Shown here: positions 46,125-48,953 of the stretch, piece by piece
How positions within the stretch are numbered: the first letter of the stretch is position 1
Layout: the number at the start of each line of letters is the position of its first letter
Origin: Lacticaseibacillus baoqingensis
GTDB taxonomy: Bacteria > Bacillota > Bacilli > Lactobacillales > Lactobacillaceae
Assembly (NCBI RefSeq): GCF_003946165.1
Contig: NZ_RHOI01000020.1
Location: 1-48,953, forward strand
Direction: 5' to 3'
DNA: 48,953 bases
Notes under the pieces: model-generated
Seen by the model: only the letters and a program-made list of their open reading frames with translations
Told to the model about the DNA's origin: nothing
The model's database searches: none
Program-made: the position numbers and the translations under genes

Positions 46125-47765
46125 CTATTTTGTCACGACTGCCCCAGCATAAGCCCCTAACGTCAGCTGGTGCGCACTGTGCTTGACGTCACCGGCAGCC
46201 AAAATTACCTGCTTGCCTGTCACGCTTAACGTCACTGGTGCTGCGCCTAAGTTGACCGCCACCAGCGCCTTTTGGGCCTTGAGTGTCCGCGAATATAAAT
46301 AGACCATGGCCGGGGATTTTAACAAGCGTTCTTTGCCAGTGGTGAACAGTGGCGTTTGTTTCAATTGCAAGAGCTGCCGATAAAATGCCAACACACTGTC
46401 GGCAGCGCCGGTTTGTTGCGCCACACTGGTTGCGGCTGGGTGTTGACCTTGCAGCCACGGTGTTTGTTGACTAAAGCCATGATGGACAGACTCATCCCAA
46501 GGCATCGGCCCGCGCGCCGCAAACTTATGCGTCGCATTGACCATCGCCAGCGCTTCGGCTTCAGAATATCCCACTGCTTGGGCTTGATCCAAAAAGGCGG
46601 CCACACTCGGGTCAGCGGCATAAGCTGCAGCCGGCAGGTCCAGGTTTTGCAGGCCTAATTCTTCACCGTAATACAATAACGGCGTGCCGCGTTGTAAATA
46701 CATCAACATCGCTAAACTCTTGCTGGCGGTTGGGTCATGGTGGCCGTAGCGCGTGGCCACCCGCGCCATATCATGGTTGTTCCAATATAAAACCGGCAGC
46801 GTCTTGCCTAAGCCCTGCTGCCATTGCACCTGGGTTTGTTTAAAGGCCAACGGCGCGATCGGTTTAGGCTGATAAAGCGCTGGCAAGCGTGAGTCTAAGG
46901 CCTGCTCATCATCGGCAAACATGCGAAACGAGATCACGCTGTCTAATAACCCGCTGGCTGGATCCGTATAGGCTGCCGCTTGTGCCACATCGGCGCTGGC
47001 TGCTTCGCCGAGCAAAAACGTCTCTGGATAATCCGACTTGATGCGGCTGACCAGCGGCCGCAACCACTGCTTGACCGCCGGCAGGTTGGCAATGAACGGC
47101 TCAGCCAATACCGGTTGGTCATCCGAGGCAGGAAAATCCTGGCCTAAGTCTGCTTTGGCCACGTGAATGAACGCATCTAACCGCAAGCCGTCGATGCCTT
47201 TGTCCAACCAAAACGCGGCCACATCCCCCATGGCGTAGCGCAAATTCGGATTGCGCCAGTTCAGATCAGGCATTTTGTCGTCAAACAGATGCAGGTAAGA
47301 TTGCCCGCTGGCATCTGGGGCTACTGTCCACGCCGAACCGCCAAAAAAACTGCCCCAATTATTGGGCCGTTGTCCCTTTTCGCCAGCGAAAATATAATAA
47401 TCACGGTACAAACTGTCGCGTGATTGCAGCGCATCTTGAAACCAAGGATGCTGATCGGACGTGTGGTTCAAGACAAAATCCAACAGCACGCGGATCCCGG
47501 CGGCGTGTAAGTCAGCGATCAAGCGTGTCATATCGGCCATCGTGCCCATTGACGGATCGATCGCGTAATAATTCGCGACATCATAGCCATTATCCACTTG
47601 TGGCGATACAAACACCGGATTCAGCCACACCGTATTGATCCCAAGGGCTTGCAAATAAGGGACTTGCTGCCTGATCCCTTCCAAGTCGCCGATCCCATCA
47701 CCGTTGCTGTCATTAAATGACTTTGGGTAGATCTGATAGATGATCGCCTTTTCATACCATGCCAT
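46125..47765 (-). CDS. GH13 alpha-glucosidase
   Basis: Cytoplasmic glycoside hydrolase of family 13, 546 residues, of the oligo-1,6-glucosidase/alpha-glucosidase group (subfamily 31-like). It shows IIYQIYPKSFNDSNGDGIG, DFVLNHTSDQHPWF, the nucleophile in GLRLDAF (about D197), the acid/base in LLGEAAS (about E254) and NNHDMAR (about D332). Ala follows the nucleophile Asp; in this family Val there goes with alpha-1,6 and Ala/Thr with alpha-1,4 preference, so maltose-type substrates are favoured. The ATG at 47765 follows AAGGAGG. Two operator-like palindromes lie upstream. Confidence 0.88.
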   Translation of the reverse strand: MAWYEKAIIYQIYPKSFNDSNGDGIGDLEGIRQQVPYLQALGINTVWLNPVFVSPQVDNGYDVANYYAIDPSMGTMADMTRLIADLHAAGIRVLLDFVLNHTSDQHPWFQDALQSRDSLYRDYYIFAGEKGQRPNNWGSFFGGSAWTVAPDASGQSYLHLFDDKMPDLNWRNPNLRYAMGDVAAFWLDKGIDGLRLDAFIHVAKADLGQDFPASDDQPVLAEPFIANLPAVKQWLRPLVSRIKSDYPETFLLGEAASADVAQAAAYTDPASGLLDSVISFRMFADDEQALDSRLPALYQPKPIAPLAFKQTQVQWQQGLGKTLPVLYWNNHDMARVATRYGHHDPTASKSLAMLMYLQRGTPLLYYGEELGLQNLDLPAAAYAADPSVAAFLDQAQAVGYSEAEALAMVNATHKFAARGPMPWDESVHHGFSQQTPWLQGQHPAATSVAQQTGAADSVLAFYRQLLQLKQTPLFTTGKERLLKSPAMVYLYSRTLKAQKALVAVNLGAAPVTLSVTGKQVILAAGDVKHSAHQLTLGAYAGAVVTK

Positions 47766-47788
47766 CGCGTCTTCCTCCTTCACCTAAG

Positions 47789-47802
47789 CGTAAGCGGTTA
47801 CG
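47789..47802. promoter_or_regulatory. LacI-type operator before the alpha-glucosidase gene
   Basis: CGTAAGCGGTTACG is near-palindromic with the central CG step typical of LacI/GalR-family operators (GTAA-NCGN-TTAC). It lies about 25 bases before the glucosidase start and overlaps a possible -10 region. The adjacent LacI-type regulator is the likely ligand. Confidence 0.7.
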
Positions 47803-47828
47803 CGGCGTTGAGCAAGGAATCTCACTCG

Positions 47829-47842
47829 TGTTATCGGTAACA
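47829..47842. promoter_or_regulatory. Second LacI-type operator or CcpA cre site
   Basis: TGTTATCGGTAACA has a central CG and fits the cre consensus TGNAANCGNWNNCA with one mismatch. It lies about 40 bases upstream of the other operator. It may be the catabolite-control site for the glucosidase and pgmB genes. Confidence 0.6.
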
Positions 47843-47874
47843 GAATCCCCGTTTGATCAAGTGGCGGCCGCACC

Positions 47875-47900
47875 AAAAAAGCCCGAGCAGCGCTCGGACT
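47875..47900 (-). terminator. Terminator of the lacI-type gene
   Basis: Minus strand AGTCCGAGC pairs with GCTCGGGCT around a GCT loop and ends in six Ts. It separates the regulator from the glucosidase gene. Confidence 0.88.
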
Positions 47901-47905
47901 TTAGG

Positions 47906-48871
47906 TCATGTTTGAGGCGCGCCGCCACGCATCGTGTGGCGCATGATCAATTCAGGGGTCACCAATAATTCGCCTTGCGGCGCGCCTGACTGCTGGATCT
48001 TTTGCAGCAGCATTTGCGCGACCAATTCCCCCAAACGCGTCACTGGTTGTTTGACGGTACTCAGTTTGGGGTTGGAAACTTGGTCTAAAAACACCCCATC
48101 AAAGCCGACCACGCCGTAATCTGCCGGCAAATCGCCGCCACAATGCTGGATCGCCCGCACCACACCGAGTGCCAGCCGGTCTGATGCACAAATAAACGCG
48201 GTATTCGGCGGAAACTGCGACCAGTGCGCTGTGATAAATTGTTCCGAAGCATGGCTGTGATTGCCCATGCGGTGGATCTGCGGCATGAATTGAGCTTGCT
48301 GCAAGGTGTTGATATAACCTGCTTCTCGCGAATATTCAAACGGCTCTTTCACATCGATGCCGATAAACACGATATTGGCGTAATTTTGGGCCAATGCGGC
48401 TTGCGTTGCCATTTGTGTGCCCAGCTTATTGTCCGTATCGACATAATCATAGCCGTTGCGGTTTTCACCAAACAACACCACCGGCTTTTCGAGGCGATCG
48501 ATCCATTCATAATCGCTGCCGCGCGCACCGGTGATGATATAACCGTCAGCATAATCCAAGTCAAAGTTGCGATTGGTGATCAGCTGCATGGCGTATTGCT
48601 TCTCATCTAATCCTTTGGCGATGCCAAACAACAAGGTCATATAGTAAGGTTCTGTGGTATCGATGTCTTCGAGGATGAAAAACTTGATCACCTGCGTGCG
48701 GTTGTTCGCCAAGGCCTTCGCCGCCACGTTAGGCCGATAGTTCAGCTCTTTCATCGCCGAAAACACGAGCTGTTTTAATTCATCGGTCACCTGTTCCGGG
48801 TGGTTGATCACCCGCGAGACCGTCATCTTCGAAACATTGGCTTTTTTTGCCACATCGGATAACGTGATCAT
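47906..48871 (-). CDS. LacI/GalR-family transcriptional regulator
   Basis: 321 residues. The N-terminal helix-turn-helix (TLSDVAKKANVSKMTVSRVI) and hinge (YRPNVAAKALANNRT) bind DNA; the rest is a periplasmic-binding-protein-like sugar domain ending DYGVVGFDGV and LSTVKQPV. Its position directly upstream of the alpha-glucosidase gene and the operators at 47789 and 47829 suggest a MalR-like repressor of alpha-glucoside use. The inducer is not readable. AGGAGGAATAGCG precedes the ATG. Confidence 0.9.
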   Translation of the reverse strand: MITLSDVAKKANVSKMTVSRVINHPEQVTDELKQLVFSAMKELNYRPNVAAKALANNRTQVIKFFILEDIDTTEPYYMTLLFGIAKGLDEKQYAMQLITNRNFDLDYADGYIITGARGSDYEWIDRLEKPVVLFGENRNGYDYVDTDNKLGTQMATQAALAQNYANIVFIGIDVKEPFEYSREAGYINTLQQAQFMPQIHRMGNHSHASEQFITAHWSQFPPNTAFICASDRLALGVVRAIQHCGGDLPADYGVVGFDGVFLDQVSNPKLSTVKQPVTRLGELVAQMLLQKIQQSGAPQGELLVTPELIMRHTMRGGAPQT

Positions 48872-48884
48872 CGCTATTCCTCCT

Positions 48885-48912
48885 CGTATAGTAAAAGTTG
48901 TATCAAGTTCAA
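48885..48912 (-). promoter_or_regulatory. Promoter of the lacI-type gene
   Basis: Minus strand TTGAAC (48907-48912), a 16-base spacer and TATACG (48885-48890), close to the ribosome binding site. Confidence 0.65.
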
Positions 48913-48953
48913 AGTTGTTCAGTCGACTTGAGCGTTGCGTGATATCCTCTAGT

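Overview
The window comes from a low-to-mid G+C Gram-positive bacterium of the order Lactobacillales. It is most like the Lacticaseibacillus/Schleiferilactobacillus group, which is an inference from gene order, the rather G+C-rich codon use and family resemblance; the species is not proven. Supporting signs are an S10-spc-alpha ribosomal cluster with no map gene between adk and infA, a MarR-controlled (FabT) type II fatty-acid cluster with FabK as its enoyl reductase, lipoteichoic-acid genes, a metE T-box and strong AGGAGG ribosome binding sites. I see no phage, insertion sequence, CRISPR array, tRNA or plasmid gene. This is mostly core chromosome.

Layout, left to right. (1) 1-240: tandem sigma-A promoters and the 5' leader of an rRNA operon that reads leftwards off the window edge. 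(2) 263-787: perR with its terminator. (3) 898-6930: lipoteichoic-acid block on the minus strand. lafA and lafB make the glycolipid anchor, followed by a UPF0104-type membrane protein, ykuJ, a terminator, and then ltaS with its own promoter. (4) 7011-7546: a divergent membrane-anchored protein of unknown function. (5) 7572-17448: a 13-gene fatty-acid operon on the minus strand: fabZ-like, fabT, fabH, acpP, fabK, fabD, fabG, fabF, accB, fabZ, accC, accD, accA. FabT-type palindromes lie before its first and second genes. (6) 17527-31866: the full S10-spc-alpha cluster from rpsJ to rplQ on the minus strand. It has a promoter and structured leader before rpsJ, an internal promoter before infA, and a structured 3' UTR after rplQ in the position of the known L17 downstream element. 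(7) 32001-33542: pncA and a degV-family gene on the plus strand. (8) 33544-38334: leuB-leuC-leuD-MFS on the minus strand behind a leucine-rich leader peptide and attenuator; leuA is absent. (9) 38348-39996: an FAH-family hydrolase and a metallophosphoesterase, then a divergent esterase (40107-40898). (10) 40991-44444: metE-metF under a T-box riboswitch. (11) 44553-45380: a secreted alpha/beta hydrolase. (12) 45452-48912: a lacI-type regulator, a GH13 alpha-glucosidase and pgmB, with two LacI/CcpA-like operators before the glucosidase gene.

The genes form coherent modules: envelope (LTA and fatty acids), ribosome and secretion, amino-acid synthesis (Leu, Met) and alpha-glucoside use. The least ordinary items are regulatory or degenerate. 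They are the leu attenuator with a Leu-Leu-Leu leader peptide, a pair of 33-bp hairpin-bearing units in an unusually long leuC-leuD gap, the first fab gene lacking the catalytic histidine motif of FabZ, the rplQ 3' element, and a 15-bp perfect palindrome between the two rRNA promoters.
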